Shown piece by piece: positions 1 to 9,690 of a stretch of DNA of 33,766 nucleotides. The notes beneath the pieces were generated by a model that saw only the letters and a program-made list of their open reading frames with translations, did not search any database and was not told the origin of the DNA. The stretch is from Zygnema circumcarinatum (taxonomy: Eukaryota; Streptophyta; Zygnematophyceae; Zygnematales; Zygnemataceae), in NCBI GenBank assembly GCA_037447605.1, contig CM074807.1, positions 424,742-458,507 on the forward strand, read 5' to 3'. Position 1 is the stretch's first letter. Every line of letters starts with the position of its first letter. Made by a program: the position numbers and the translations under genes.

Positions 1-36
1 TGAGTTTGTGGGGCCGGGTTTTGTACAATCTAGGGT

Positions 37-93
37 TAGAATTAGGATCAGGGTTAGGGTTAGGGTTAGGGTTAGAGATAGGGTTAGGATAAA
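37..93 (+). repeat. Degenerate TTAGGG telomere-like repeat
   Basis: Four uninterrupted TTAGGG units flanked by variants (TTAGAA, TTAGGA, TTAGAG). It is too short and degenerate to be a chromosome end, so it is an interstitial telomere-like tract. Related tracts occur at 17533-17735, 30345-30357 and 32044-32065. Confidence 0.7.
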
Positions 94-654
94 TTTGATG
101 TAACATGCCTGTCTGTACTGTAATATGAGGTAGATACGTACATGTAACTGTTCGGAATTTGCGATGCTGAGCACTGGTGGAAGCTGTAATAAATCGATAG
201 TCGGTCGGTCTACAACAGCGGCTGGTTAAGGGCTGATGATGCTGTTGGCTTCCATGTTTATACATGAACTAGTTTATCATCTCTGTTTGTTATCATCAGA
301 TCAGTGCAATCTGAATACCTCCGAAGTCTTCATGAACGGTCTTCCCAAAAAGAATTGTTTGGAGCTTTATAATGTTAGCAATAATATAATATAGACCAAG
401 TGATAATGAAGCTTGTACTGACTTTCAATCTTTGTTCAACGGCCTGTGGAGAAGTTTCTGAGGAGAAAGGTAGGACAGCCGGCTGGCAGATTTCCATTGT
501 TGTTCCAGATGTTAAGTGAGACTAAGGATTGAAGGAGGCTTGAAGCACGAAAAAGAAGGAACGAATGACGATAGGAAGAAGTTTTAATCCTCTCTGCATG
601 GCAGCTGGTCCACCTGCTGAGGTGCCGCTTACTCGGCATGAGGAATCAGAAAGC

Positions 655-661
655 TATTTAA
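655..661 (+). promoter_or_regulatory. TATA-like element of secreted-protein gene, copy 1
   Basis: TATTTAA lies 114 bases before the ATG at 775, inside a block conserved with the paralogue (equivalent site at 2680-2686). Conservation between the copies and the position fit a TATA box. No transcript evidence is available. Confidence 0.4.
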
Positions 662-774
662 GGTTGCAGGAGGATGTTCATTCATTGGCATACTCCTCCC
701 TTCAGCTCACACAGACCGCACATAGCAGCCTTCCTCACTCTCAACCTACAATCTCGACTAAGAGACTCAGTAAG

Positions 775-1068
775 ATGCGCAATACCACAGCCGTAGCGAT
801 CCCAGTCCTCCTCCTCCTCCTCTTAGCAGCTCCAAACATTCCTCGAGCGGAGGGTGGCATCCTCGGCGCCCTCCTCGGCTATGGCGCATGTCAGTGCGCG
901 TGCAATGCTGGGTGGGTGGCCTGTTATGCAGGACTTGGCGCCGTTGCAGGCACTGTGACTGCGGGAGCGGGAGTGCCCGCGGCTATTCTAGCTTGTAACG
1001 CGGCGCAGGGTGCTTGCATGGTGGGATGCGCCGTGGCCGCAGGCATCATAGGCGCGGCGACAGGATAA
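775..1068 (+). CDS. Small secreted cysteine-rich protein, copy 1
   Basis: A 97-residue protein. Residues 1 to about 26 form a signal peptide (a Leu-rich core ending near PRAEGG), so the product is predicted to enter the secretory pathway. The mature part is Gly/Ala-rich with regularly spaced cysteines (GACQCACNAG, WVACYAG, AILACN, GACMVGC) and no charged segments, suggesting a compact disulfide-bonded or membrane-associated peptide. Its paralogue at 2923-3216 has the same length and nearly the same mature sequence. The ATG at 775 is chosen because it lies just before the signal peptide and downstream of the conserved TATA-like element. The Cys/Ala/Gly pattern recalls small proteins annotated as zygote-specific class V (Zys-like) in algae, but that is a memory-based resemblance, not a demonstrated match. 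Function unknown. Confidence 0.75.
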   Translation: MRNTTAVAIPVLLLLLLAAPNIPRAEGGILGALLGYGACQCACNAGWVACYAGLGAVAGTVTAGAGVPAAILACNAAQGACMVGCAVAAGIIGAATG

Positions 1069-1087
1069 GTCCATAAAACGGGACTTA
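1066..1087 (+). other. Small hairpin spanning the stop codon of copy 1
   Basis: TAAGTCC (1066-1072) and GGACTTA (1081-1087) are perfect inverted repeats around an 8-base loop; the first three bases of the stem are the stop codon. The segment is absent from the paralogue, where the reading frame runs on to a TAG in the shared CCCCCTCTAGA sequence. Confidence 0.5.
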
Positions 1088-2679
1088 TTATGCGTTGGTT
1101 TGGGGAGAATCTAGACCCCCTCTAGAGAGATGAAAGAGAGAGAAAAAAAAAAGGATTCAGAATATGAGAAGCGAAAGAGGAGAGAGGGAAAGAGAGAAGG
1201 AGAAGAAAAGAGAAAGAGATGGAATATGTGAAGATCTTTAGGGGGAACGCTCTTGTAGAGGCTGTACATATGCTGCTGGAAGGAGGCAGTGCTGGGTGTT
1301 TGAATAGGGGAGGGGCCATATTAGTAGGGTTTCACGATCTGTAAGACTATTTTTAAGTCAGAAGAAGTTTTTTGTCTGCGGAGTATTCTGGAAGTTTTGG
1401 CTTTGCAGACGATGTGCTGCTTTTGAAGTTTTGAAGTTTATGTTTTTGGGGTCCGAGCATATGCCCGAGTGCAATTTCCACTGATTTTGATTCTCCAAAA
1501 GTTAGTCGATAGTGCTGATTCGCCTTTGTATCATCCCTCTCTTCTCCCCCCCTTGTTGACAATTTGAGCCTGGTCTTTCCCACTACTCTCACTCATGATT
1601 GCAAGTCTGAATCAAAAACAGCCCTCAAGTGCACACACTTCAGCGGATGATTCAAAGCAGAGCAAAACACCGAAAGAGAAAATGTAAGGAGAAACCACCC
1701 CCGGCCTCAAAACTCCTTAATAAAGTTTGAAGAGTGCTTGTTTGAAGAGTAACAAGCAGTGAATTCAAGCCTTCAGACTTCTACCATGCAAATTCTCTTA
1801 GAAACACGAGCTAAACTGCAGCTGTATTAGGTTGAACTCCCGAGTTAATTTAATTCTAAACAATTCCTTCTTAAATACTAAGCGCTGCAGTCCTCCACTG
1901 CCGGAGTGTCCGTACCGGAAACGCTCTCCCTCGACGCGCCAGCCTTCCGCGAAGCTTCGCATCCATCGCGCGCGCCTCTCCAGCGCCCGTGTTAGGCGTC
2001 CGTACGCCCATGCGTCTCGTACGCTCCGGACATTTTGTACGAGCGTCCGCCAAAGGGATACTGTAAGCAATACAGTACCGAACTGACCGCATATCCAATC
2101 GCTGCACGCCACGTGGCTACGAAATTCTAAGTAGACTCCCGTGATGGCGCGGCCTATCGCCGCTCTCCACGTGTCCAATTGGAGATCTCGTGTTCCCTAT
2201 ATACGACAGAATCTATCTGTCTGTTCAGGCCGTGACCGAATCCTCTAAGGACCTGCGACAATGGCTAAGGACCGCACGGTGTACTGTACTATTCTATGCT
2301 ATACCCCTATTGTACCCAACACCCCTCCCTCGCGCCCTCTCTCGCACGCCTGCACACGTCCTGCTCCTTCCTGCCCTCTGGAACATTCCAAGGGAAGGCC
2401 TCCGTCAGGAGCAGCCGCCGCATGGAAGTGCGTTCGTTCTCGGGATCCTCCGAACGTCCCACTGAATGTCGCTGCGCCTTGAAACCATCCTTTCTTTACA
2501 TGCATGCATGCGCTTTACCTACAGGTGCTTGCGATGAAGAACGTCTGGAAAATTCGTAAATCGCTTGTGCTGCAGCCGCCAAGTTGGCAACACATGCATG
2601 GCTCTCATATGCAAGGAGCTGCATGGCAGCTGCTCCACCTGCTGAGGTGCCCCTTACTCGGCATGAGGAATCAGAAAGC

Positions 2680-2686
2680 TATTTAA
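2680..2686 (+). promoter_or_regulatory. TATA-like element of secreted-protein gene, copy 2
   Basis: TATTTAA in the same conserved context as 655-661 (preceded by GAATCAGAAAGC in both copies). It lies about 120 bases before the conserved upstream ATG at 2808. Confidence 0.4.
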
Positions 2687-2807
2687 GGTTGCAGGAGGAT
2701 GTTCGTTCATTAGCACACTTCTCCGTTTCTCCTCATACAAACCGCACACACTAACCTTCCTCACTCTCCAATTACACTCTCGAATATAACAGAATCCACT
2801 CGGTAAG

Positions 2808-2867
2808 ATGCGCAGTACCACAGCCTCAACGATCCCCTCGTCTTTGCCGATCATTCGGCAGTTCTAA
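2808..2867 (+). other. Upstream ORF, a relic of the ancestral start
   Basis: The ATG at 2808 sits in the sequence homologous to the start codon of copy 1 (AAGATGCGCA in both), but here it opens only 19 codons before a TAA at 2865-2867. About 100 bases that are absent from copy 1 separate it from the signal-peptide region, which has its own ATG at 2923. It would act as an upstream ORF in the leader of copy 2 if transcription starts at the conserved promoter. Confidence 0.45.
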
Positions 2868-2922
2868 TTCCCTGTGAGGACTATCTCGTGTGCAGGCTCC
2901 CGTTTTCGCTTTGACTGCAAAA

Positions 2923-3216
2923 ATGAAGAAAGTCCTTCCTGTTTTGCTCCTTTTCCTCCTCCTCTTCGCAGCTGCAAACATTCCTCGAGCGGACGCTGGC
3001 ATCCTCGGCGCCCTCTTTGGATATGGCGCATGTCAGTGCGCGTGCAATGCGGGTTGGGTAGCCTGCTATGCAAACCTTGGCGCCATTGCAGGCACTGTGA
3101 CTGCGGGATTGGGAGTGCCCGCTGCAATTCTAGCTTGCAACGCGGCTCAGGGAGCGTGTATGTCAGGATGCGCCGTGGCCGCAGGGATCACAGGCGTGGC
3201 AACAGGCCCCCTCTAG
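2923..3216 (+). CDS. Small secreted cysteine-rich protein, copy 2
   Basis: A 97-residue paralogue of the protein at 775-1068. The signal peptide is residues 1 to about 24 (MKKVLPVLLLFLLLF core, ending near PRADAG). The mature chain has the same Cys framework (GACQCACNAG, WVACYAN, AILACN, GACMSGC) and differs by a few conservative changes such as Gly to Asn and Val to Ile. The ATG at 2923 is the first in-frame ATG. The C-terminus ends GVATGPL because copy 2 lacks the insertion that supplies the stop in copy 1. It is predicted to be secreted; function unknown. Strong retention of the mature frame, while the leader and start have been rearranged, suggests both copies are under coding constraint. 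Confidence 0.75.
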   Translation: MKKVLPVLLLFLLLFAAANIPRADAGILGALFGYGACQCACNAGWVACYANLGAIAGTVTAGLGVPAAILACNAAQGACMSGCAVAAGITGVATGPL

Positions 3217-4173
3217 ATAGATGAAAGAGAAGAAAGAGAGAGGGAATACGGGAAGAGAAAGAAAAGAGAGAGAGAGAGAGAAGGAGAAGGAAAGAGGAAG
3301 GGATGGAATATGTGAAGCTCTTTAGGCGAGGCGCTGGGGAGGAAAGGAGGCGCCTGCTTCTGTAGAGACTGTATATATGCTGCTGGAAGGTGGCAGTGCT
3401 GGGTGCTTGAATAGGGGAAAGGCCATATTAGTAGGGTTTGACGATCTGTAAGACTGTTTCTAAAGAAGTGTGCAGGACAAAAGATTTAGCTTTGGCTTTG
3501 TAGATGATGTGCTGCTTTTGAAGTTTTGAAGGATGTTTTTGGAGTCTGCGCATATGCTCTCGTTTTCCTGCAGCTTTAGATTTCTCAAGGTTGAACCACC
3601 GCATGCAGATACATGATGTCGCTTGTTTGTTGATTTGCATACATGTGGATTGTCAACCGGGGAGGAGGGAGGAGAGGAAGTGGGAGAGGATTTATTCGCA
3701 AAAGTGTTTTAAGAACGGACTAAGAGGGAAGATATTCTCATGAACCTTCCATAATACTTCCAACAACATTAACCCGAAATGACCTGTGCAGGTCCATGGA
3801 CGGGCCAATGGAGTCTGCACAGACCATCAATACTGCGACAATTCCAATGCAGGAGCTTCTCCTGCTTTGGTTGCATTCACTTCACTTATTTTGATTCTCC
3901 AAAAGTTAGTCGATGGTGCTGATTCGCCTTTCGCCTTTTTTCGCCGTGTGATGTTTGGGCTTAGAAGGGGATGCAGGGTATGGTGTGAAGCCTGGAACTG
4001 TCACTATCTCAAGCCGTTAGTGAAAAAATTACAAGCGAAAAACGCCAATGCGTTAAAAATTCGGAATCAGAATCGGCGCAAATGGCTTGTTGAGCCCTAA
4101 GCTATGTACATTGAAAATCTGCAAATGACAGTACAGAGGGCCTCTGTACCCTGCAAGACATTCAGCTTCACAT
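3217..4173. other. Intergenic, duplicated 3' flank of copy 2
   Basis: No gene is supported. It starts with a GA-rich tract (3222-3300), then the block shared with the 3' flank of copy 1 (about 3300-3470), then unshared sequence, then a short shared piece at 3886-3935 (TCTCCAAAAGTTAGTCGAT occurs in both flanks). An open frame at 3786-4100 has no recognisable protein character. Confidence 0.5.
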
Positions 4174-4797
4174 TCAGCATGCTGCGAATGCTTTCTCCAC
4201 ACCCTCAGCATCAATCAAATAGGCGAATCCGTATGCCAAATTCTTCAACGTAGACTGATGAAGCTCTTCATCACTAGTTGCCGTCGCATCCGGCGAAAAA
4301 AAAACCCTAAATCCGCGCACGAATGCATCTCTAGCTGTCGTTTCGCAGCACAAATTCGTCATCACGCCGGTGATCAGCACCTCCTTCACCTCCAAATCGC
4401 TCAGAACTTGTCCCAAATCCGTCTTCTGAAAGCCGCTGTAAGTCGACTTCGTGATCAATTTATCATCCTTCTCTTGGCCTACTTCCGACATCAAGGAAGC
4501 TGCCGCTGTTCCCTCGATAATGTCACCCCCCGGCCACCACTCCCGCAGTATAGTAACCTCATTTGGATCGTCAATATGGCGAGTGAATATGACAGGAACT
4601 CCTGCTTTGCGGCAGCTGCTGATTATCTTCTGTAAAGGCCCAATAATTGGACTTGCGATGTCCCGGAAATACTCCTGCATGTCGATAACAAGGAGAGCTG
4701 CTTCCGAAGCAGTTGGTGCCTTCTTCCTGATGGCGTATCGCTTCACATCTGCACTTAAATCATTTGATCGTGCGAAATCCGCCATCCTGCACTTCAC
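4174..4797 (-). CDS. Isochorismatase-family cysteine hydrolase (nicotinamidase-like)
   Basis: A single-exon 207-residue protein, full length for this alpha/beta hydrolase family. The catalytic triad is visible: Asp39 in LLVIDMQ, Lys117 in ITKSTYSGF, and the nucleophile Cys150 in GVMTNLCCETTARDA, with the usual cis-peptide region just before the Cys. The C-terminal half (RDAFVRGFRVFFSPDATAT, NLAYGFAYL) is close to plant cytosolic nicotinamidases of the NIC2/NIC3 type, which convert nicotinamide to nicotinic acid in NAD salvage. Substrate cannot be fixed from sequence, because the family also covers isochorismate and other amide hydrolases. Met1 or Met5 could be the start; there is no clear transit peptide, so a cytosolic location is likely. 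It is convergent with the upstream secreted-protein gene and divergent from the AT74-like gene, 361 bp away. Confidence 0.88.
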   Translation of the reverse strand: MKCRMADFARSNDLSADVKRYAIRKKAPTASEAALLVIDMQEYFRDIASPIIGPLQKIISSCRKAGVPVIFTRHIDDPNEVTILREWWPGGDIIEGTAAASLMSEVGQEKDDKLITKSTYSGFQKTDLGQVLSDLEVKEVLITGVMTNLCCETTARDAFVRGFRVFFSPDATATSDEELHQSTLKNLAYGFAYLIDAEGVEKAFAAC

Positions 4798-5158
4798 TAG
4801 CCTGGCTTTCCTTCTCCCCTTTATTTCCCTTTAATTCTCATCTTTTTGCCGAAAACATGCTTTTGCTTGCCAAAATTCTCCGAGTCCTTCACTGCTGCTG
4901 CTGCTGCTGCTGCGTGCTTGCCTGCACGTCACATGAGCCTTAACTGCCCATAGTTCTAGTTACGATTTCAGTTGCAGTTCTGGTTCCAGTTCCCAGTTCA
5001 TTCGTACATTTCCACGCAATGCGGTACGATATATTCCGATACGACATTACGTCTACCACGGTCATTGACAAAGGCGATACGATATGGCATAGTCCGATAC
5101 GATATTGGATGTACCATGCACATGGACATGGGCAGGCTCACTCTGTGTCCTCTGGTCC
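4798..5158. promoter_or_regulatory. Divergent intergenic region with repeated CGATACGATAT motifs
   Basis: This separates the start of the minus-strand hydrolase from the plus-strand AT74-like gene. It holds a (CTG)n run (about 4893-4913), a degenerate CAGTTC/CAGTTT tract (4952-5000; minus-strand reading of the AACTG repeat family seen elsewhere in the window), and four copies of a GATACGA(T/C)AT-like motif at about 5023, 5036, 5075 and 5094. These are candidate promoter elements; no known binding factor is claimed. Confidence 0.4.
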
Positions 5159-7222
5159 ATGGCGGACAGAGAGGATAGGAGAGGCCGAAGTCCTGCAGAC
5201 CTTGGTGCGGAGGCGGCGAGGGCCGCCATGGAGGGCGGAAGCCCGGAAGCAGGCTGCAGGCCGCAGAGGATCATTCTCATCCGCCATGGCGAGAGCGAGG
5301 GCAACGTGAACCGCGCCATCTTCTGCCATCTTGCAGACTCCAAGGTGTCGCTGACGCCCTTCGGACGGGAGCAGGCGGAAGGGTGCGGGAGGAGGCTGCG
5401 GGAGCTCATTGAGACGGACGGGTTTGATGACTGGAAGCTCTTCTTGTACGTGTCTCCGTACAGGAGGACCTTGCAAGTGAGTTTTTTTTCACATCGCTGC
5501 AAGATTGGTATTTGATTGATGATTGAACCTGTTGATTGTTTCGGAAAGGGATTTTTATTTCTAGATATAATTACGTTCGCCGATAAGGAGGCATTTTGCT
5601 GAGTCTTTCAGAAAACGTATGTGAAAAAGTGTAGAATGTGGGCAGAGTTGTCGTATTTTTTTGATACAAGAGACGCAGGAGCAACGATTGTAAAGCTTGA
5701 TTTTTTTAGAAACGTGTGCTTCTTATGAGGGTGTAGATGTTATAAGCTGACTTGAAGCTCGTCATTGTACTGCTTTTGTTGTTTGGTTTGCCTCCTCTCT
5801 TCAGTTACAAAGAATGCACTTTTACAGTCAGAACTTTTTCAAGCGCAAGCTTTAATAAGCTTCGCTGCTTGGATTAGTTTCTTTATGTTGCAAAGAAACT
5901 AGAAGCTAAAACGAAGCTAGAAGTGATAGAAATTGCTTTTACGGCTCTGCAGACATTGCGATGCATGGGGAAGGAGATTCCGCAATCGCGTGTGATTGGT
6001 CTGCGCGAAGAGCCACGCATCAGAGAGCAAGACTTTGGAAACTTTCAGATTCAAGACGAAATGCAAGCTTCCATGGAAGCGCGACGACGCTTTGGGGCCT
6101 TTTTCTTCCGCTTTCCGCAAGGAGAGTCTGCTGCAGATGTGTACGACAGGGTTACTGGTGAGTTCTTCGAAGCTTTCGACTTCAATCCTTATTAACTGAC
6201 CTATTCACTGATGTATACCTTTGATTTAAAAAAAAAAAGAAACCGATGGGTTCTAGTTTGCATCGTGACCCGTAATAATGCTTCTCGTGTACCAAGTTAG
6301 TTCTCTTCGTGCTAATTTTCCTTTTTGTTGGTGATCGGCATCCTTCCTACATCTTGAAGTATTTCTTTTTTGTTCTTGATTTTGTGCCAAATGCGCACAG
6401 CTTGTCTGCAGGGTTTTTGGAGAGCCTTTGGCGTGACCTAAGCAGAGCACAGTCGCTGTGCAGCATCCAAAGAGGAGGGAAAGAACTGAATGTGGTCATA
6501 GTCACGCACGGTCTCACTATGCGAGTCTTCCTCACTCGCTGGTTCAAGTGGACCACTCCTCAGTTTGAGGGTCTGTGGAATCCGGAAAACTGCGAAATGC
6601 GGGTCATGGAACAGGGAAGCGGAGGAGAGTACAGTTTGGCAGTGCGGCATTCTGTGGAGGAAATGGAGAAATGGGGTCTCAGCCCTGCGATGATTCAAGG
6701 TGAGGAGGAGGAGGAGGTTCATGATGGCCCCTGTGTGAGAGAGGTAGGTTAGGGATGTTTAGCGGCTCTCCTGTTGAGAGGAGATGTGGAGAGGATGTCT
6801 GAATATGGCGGCGATAGAGGGAAAGCTCGTGGTTTGTAGAGGGAGGAGAAGAGAGCGAGAGGGATTCAGACTCGTCAAAGGGGTACAGAGAGAAAATACG
6901 AGAAAAGCTCATATAGAGGGAGAGGGAGAGGGAGAGGGAGAGGGTGGGGGAGGGGGACGGGAGGGGGGAGGGGCGGGGGAGAGCCCTTATAAAGTTGCAC
7001 GACCTCACTTTGTTCTTTTTGGGGGCTGTGATGGCAGACCAGCTGTTTCGAAAGACGGCCGTGAGAGGGACCTGGATGAGAGACCAACAGTGGGACGAAA
7101 TTTTTGGAGAGTCTGATGATGAAACGCATGGAGAAGAAACAAAGGCAGAGGAGCATGGAAAGGGGGAGGTCACTCTCTGCTCCCTTGAACTTAGTTCGGA
7201 GGAGAACCTTGTCCTGCAGTGA
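5159..7222 (+). CDS. AT74-like phosphoglycerate mutase-fold protein
   Basis: Four exons: 5159-5476, 5953-6157, 6412-6699, 7038-7222; 331 residues. All junctions are GT..AG and keep frame. It belongs to the histidine phosphatase (phosphoglycerate mutase-like) superfamily, and the closest known family is plant AT74/AT74H. The catalytic His43 lies in IILIRHGESEGN. It is followed by FLYVSPYRRTLQ, then REEPRIREQDFGNF with the family's acidic residue, FFRFPQGESAADVYDRV, and the second catalytic His in VIVTHGLTMRVFL. The last exon gives an acidic tail. It is a probable phosphatase; no substrate is established for this plant subgroup as far as I know. The ATG at 5159 is the first one that avoids a Trp/Cys-rich non-family extension; Met24 is an alternative, and the segment before residue 36 is not conserved. 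Intron 3 carries a GA-rich tract (6917-6980). Confidence 0.9.
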
Positions 7223-7614
7223 GAGGAGCGGGTGCAGGCTTTAGACCTTAATTTTGGTGGAAAAATTGCCCATGTTCTTCGTTTCTCCAGCTTAATTTGG
7301 AGTCACGCTTGCATAGAGCGATTTGTACTGAAGTGGGTTTAGACATTATTAGAAGTCGTTCGGAAAGTAGAGGTTGAGAGCAGGTTTGAAACTTACCGCT
7401 TTGTGAATACTAAAAGTGTATTGAAAAATGTCACCTTCGGGGAAGACATATGTTGCTTAAAACGGTTGCAACGTTGCTAAAACAACGGCAATTTTTTGCG
7501 GAATATGTTCAAACTATTGGCCGGTGATTATGGTTAAGCGTCCAGGAACTGCTTGCTGCGTGGTTTGCCATTGCCATTGCCAACCCTGAAGAAACTGCAA
7601 GCAGGCTTCATAGG

Positions 7615-7642
7615 GCGTCACGTCACAGCGTCACGTCACGTC
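7615..7642. promoter_or_regulatory. Clustered GTCACGTCAC motifs
   Basis: Four closely spaced GTCACG or GTCAC units (reverse complement TGACGTG) within 28 bases. The TGACG core is the known binding site of TGA/CRE-type bZIP factors in plants. It lies 390 bases past the AT74-like stop and 2 kb before the kinase, so the target gene is unclear. Confidence 0.3.
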
Positions 7643-8169
7643 TTCCCCCCCTTCTCTCCTTCCCTCCAACTTCGCTCCGAGGACCTGAACTGCGCGCCGT
7701 CCCATCGACATTGAATGCCGCGATTCAAATACAAAGCCATTGAAACCAATGAATCTTGTCTTTAGGTCCTTTGCGATCAGTCCAGTTCCTCGTGGTTTCC
7801 CCATGCTGCTTTTGTCCAGGCACATTTGATGGCATCCATCATCGCCATCGTGAGATCAATGCCATTTTCCCGTTATTTAATGAATCTCCGAACGCTCCCA
7901 AACCCAAGTGCGCAAGTAAATACTTTCCTGCCCTCGCTGCCGCCTTCATGAGAGCCCCAGCTGGCAGCCACGTCCAGCAAACTCGTACACCTTGAATTTC
8001 TCTGAAAACTCAAGAATCACTGAACCCTCCCGCGCGGACCCTCTCTCTCTCTCCCTCCCATGCTAGCAACTTGCAAGTTCCCTCTTGACCGTCGACTTCA
8101 GCTGAACCCCAGCTGGCAGTCACGGCCGGTAAACTTCCCGGAAACTCAAGAACCAGTGAAGTAGTGCGC

Positions 8170-8370
8170 CCTCCTGTACAACCCATATTGACCCATGTTG
8201 TCTGCACCATGTTGACCCATGGTGTTGTTGGACGACCCATGTTGACCCATATTGACCCACGATCCCATGTTAACCCATGTTGTTGTCGTACGACCCATGT
8301 TGTTCGCCCAATACCGACCCATGGTGTTGTAAGACCCAAGTTGTTGTTTGGCCCATGTTGCACGACCCAC
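8170..8370. repeat. ACCCATGTTG-type minisatellite
   Basis: At least ten degenerate copies of a 10-12 base unit (GACCCATGTTG, variants ending ATTG or GTGTTG) with interspersed CGAC and TTGTTG. Reverse-frame translations consist of repeated NMG/TWVN words and are not genes. Confidence 0.8.
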
Positions 8371-9690
8371 CAATGTCGGCTCCGCCCATGCCTAGTGGCC
8401 CTGCCCGTTGGGTCCCTCCCCCCCCTCCCTCCCTTCCCCTCTCTCTCACGCCAGCCCTAGCCCCTACACGGCCCACCCGCACATTGGCCATAGGACTTCC
8501 CTTGAGTCCGTCCCCAACAACATGCGCTGCCACTTGCGAGCCGATCCGGTCGGTCCCGGGGACTCTTCGCCCCCGTCCGTCCGTACGCCGATCGTCCCAT
8601 ATGGAACCGAAACTGTACGAGACACGTCCGTCCGTACGACGCTCGCACGTCGCCGACGCTCCGGTCCAAACACATTCAGTTGAATTCGCCCGCGGGGTCG
8701 CTGTCCGTATGGACGTCCGTACATGTATTCGTACACCCTCTCTTATTTTTTTCAAAAAACGTTCCTCGTCAGGTCCTTAATCATTACCAAAATCTCGCAA
8801 TAAATGTACTCGTACAACTAGAATCTGCCACCTGTCTTCTTGTGAACTTTCATTCGCTCAAACGCCACGTGTTACATTACCATTCGTCTTCATTCAGACT
8901 CATTCAAGTAGTGTCCGCTAAATGACAAAAGCCAAGACCTCCCGAATCTTCGGACCCGGCAATTAACCCCCTCTCGCTTCCCCAGAGATTGCGGCAATTA
9001 TTGCCACATCAGCCCTAGTCCACTGGATCAACCAGTCCGTACAAAATCATTGTCGTTTCCCCCTCCCACTTGGCCTGCCGGTCCGTCCGCAGCCGCCCGC
9101 CCGGAGACTCTCAGATGCCGCCCCTGCCCGCGGTCAAACCAAAAAAAAATTCGGTCGTTGCCGCACCTTTAACCACCGTCCGTCGTTTCCGAGATATACA
9201 CCAGTAACATCGCGCCACGTCAACATTCATAACTTTTTCTGACCTGACCGCAAAACTTGACTGCCGCCAGCCTCCATCGGCAGTTGCCTCGTACGTTCTG
9301 TTCGTACAGACCAGCCGGTCAGAGCTGCCGGTCAACGGTCAAACCGTCTGCCAGCCGGCGCCCTGACGGGCGTCTTCCGCCTTTCCGGGTCGGCTTGACC
9401 CGCCGTCCGGCCGGTCCCGGCCGCTGGCCGGCGCCGGCCGGCAGGCGGCCGCCGGCCGCCGTGCCGTGCGAGCCACGGATTGGCGGCGGGCGGCCGCTGG
9501 CGCCCATTTAGAGGGCCAGGCTGGCAGGCGGCAGGGAGGGAGGCAACGGCTGGGAGCGGGAGAGGGAGCGAGAGTGAGAGAGAGCGAGGGGGACAGAGAG
9601 AGGGAGAAGGAGAGGGAGAGGCAGAGCACTGACGAAGGAAGAGGAAACTGCAGAGAGAGATAGAGAGAGAGAGAGGGGAGGGATAGAGAA

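Larger units (their letters stand above)
1..774. other. Upstream region of the first secreted-protein gene
   Basis: No gene is supported here. Positions 37-93 hold a short degenerate telomere-like block (TTAGGG units with variants). Positions 592-774 are the promoter and leader of the gene at 775: they are closely matched by 2615-2807 upstream of the paralogue, including a TATA-like TATTTAA at 655-661. An in-frame open stretch runs back to 565, but the paralogue comparison and the signal peptide favour the start at 775. Confidence 0.6.
1069..2922. other. Spacer between the tandem secreted-protein genes
   Basis: No gene is supported. Positions 1120-1530 are the 3' flank of copy 1, GA-rich and then a block closely repeated at about 3215-3470 and 3886-3935 behind copy 2. 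A possible poly(A) signal AATAAA is at 1719-1724. Positions 1900-2180 are CG-rich with several CGTAC motifs and two G-boxes (2110-2115, 2168-2173). Positions 2615-2807 are the duplicated promoter of copy 2, with a TATA-like TATTTAA at 2680-2686. Confidence 0.6.
7223..9690. other. Long intergenic region upstream of the kinase gene
   Basis: No gene is supported over about 2.4 kb. 7223-7600 is unremarkable. 7615-7642 has repeated GTCACGTCAC (TGACGTG-type) motifs. 8170-8370 is an ACCCATGTTG minisatellite. 8480-9330 is rich in GTCCGTAC/CGTAC motifs. 9340-9500 is extremely GC-rich with overlapping CCGGCCGG palindromes. 9531-9688 is a GA-rich purine leader directly before the kinase ATG. A G-box CACGTG lies at 8866-8871. 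Confidence 0.6.

Noticed and set aside
37-93. Chromosome end (true telomere)
   Set aside because: Only a few perfect units, followed and preceded by ordinary sequence; interstitial.
3786-4100. 104-codon plus-strand frame
   Set aside because: No ATG-linked signal, no homology by eye, and part of it is the duplicated 3' flank of the secreted-protein gene.
8010-8780. Open frames on both strands at the ACCCATGTTG repeat and the CG-rich block
   Set aside because: Repeat translations or out-of-context frames without recognisable protein features.
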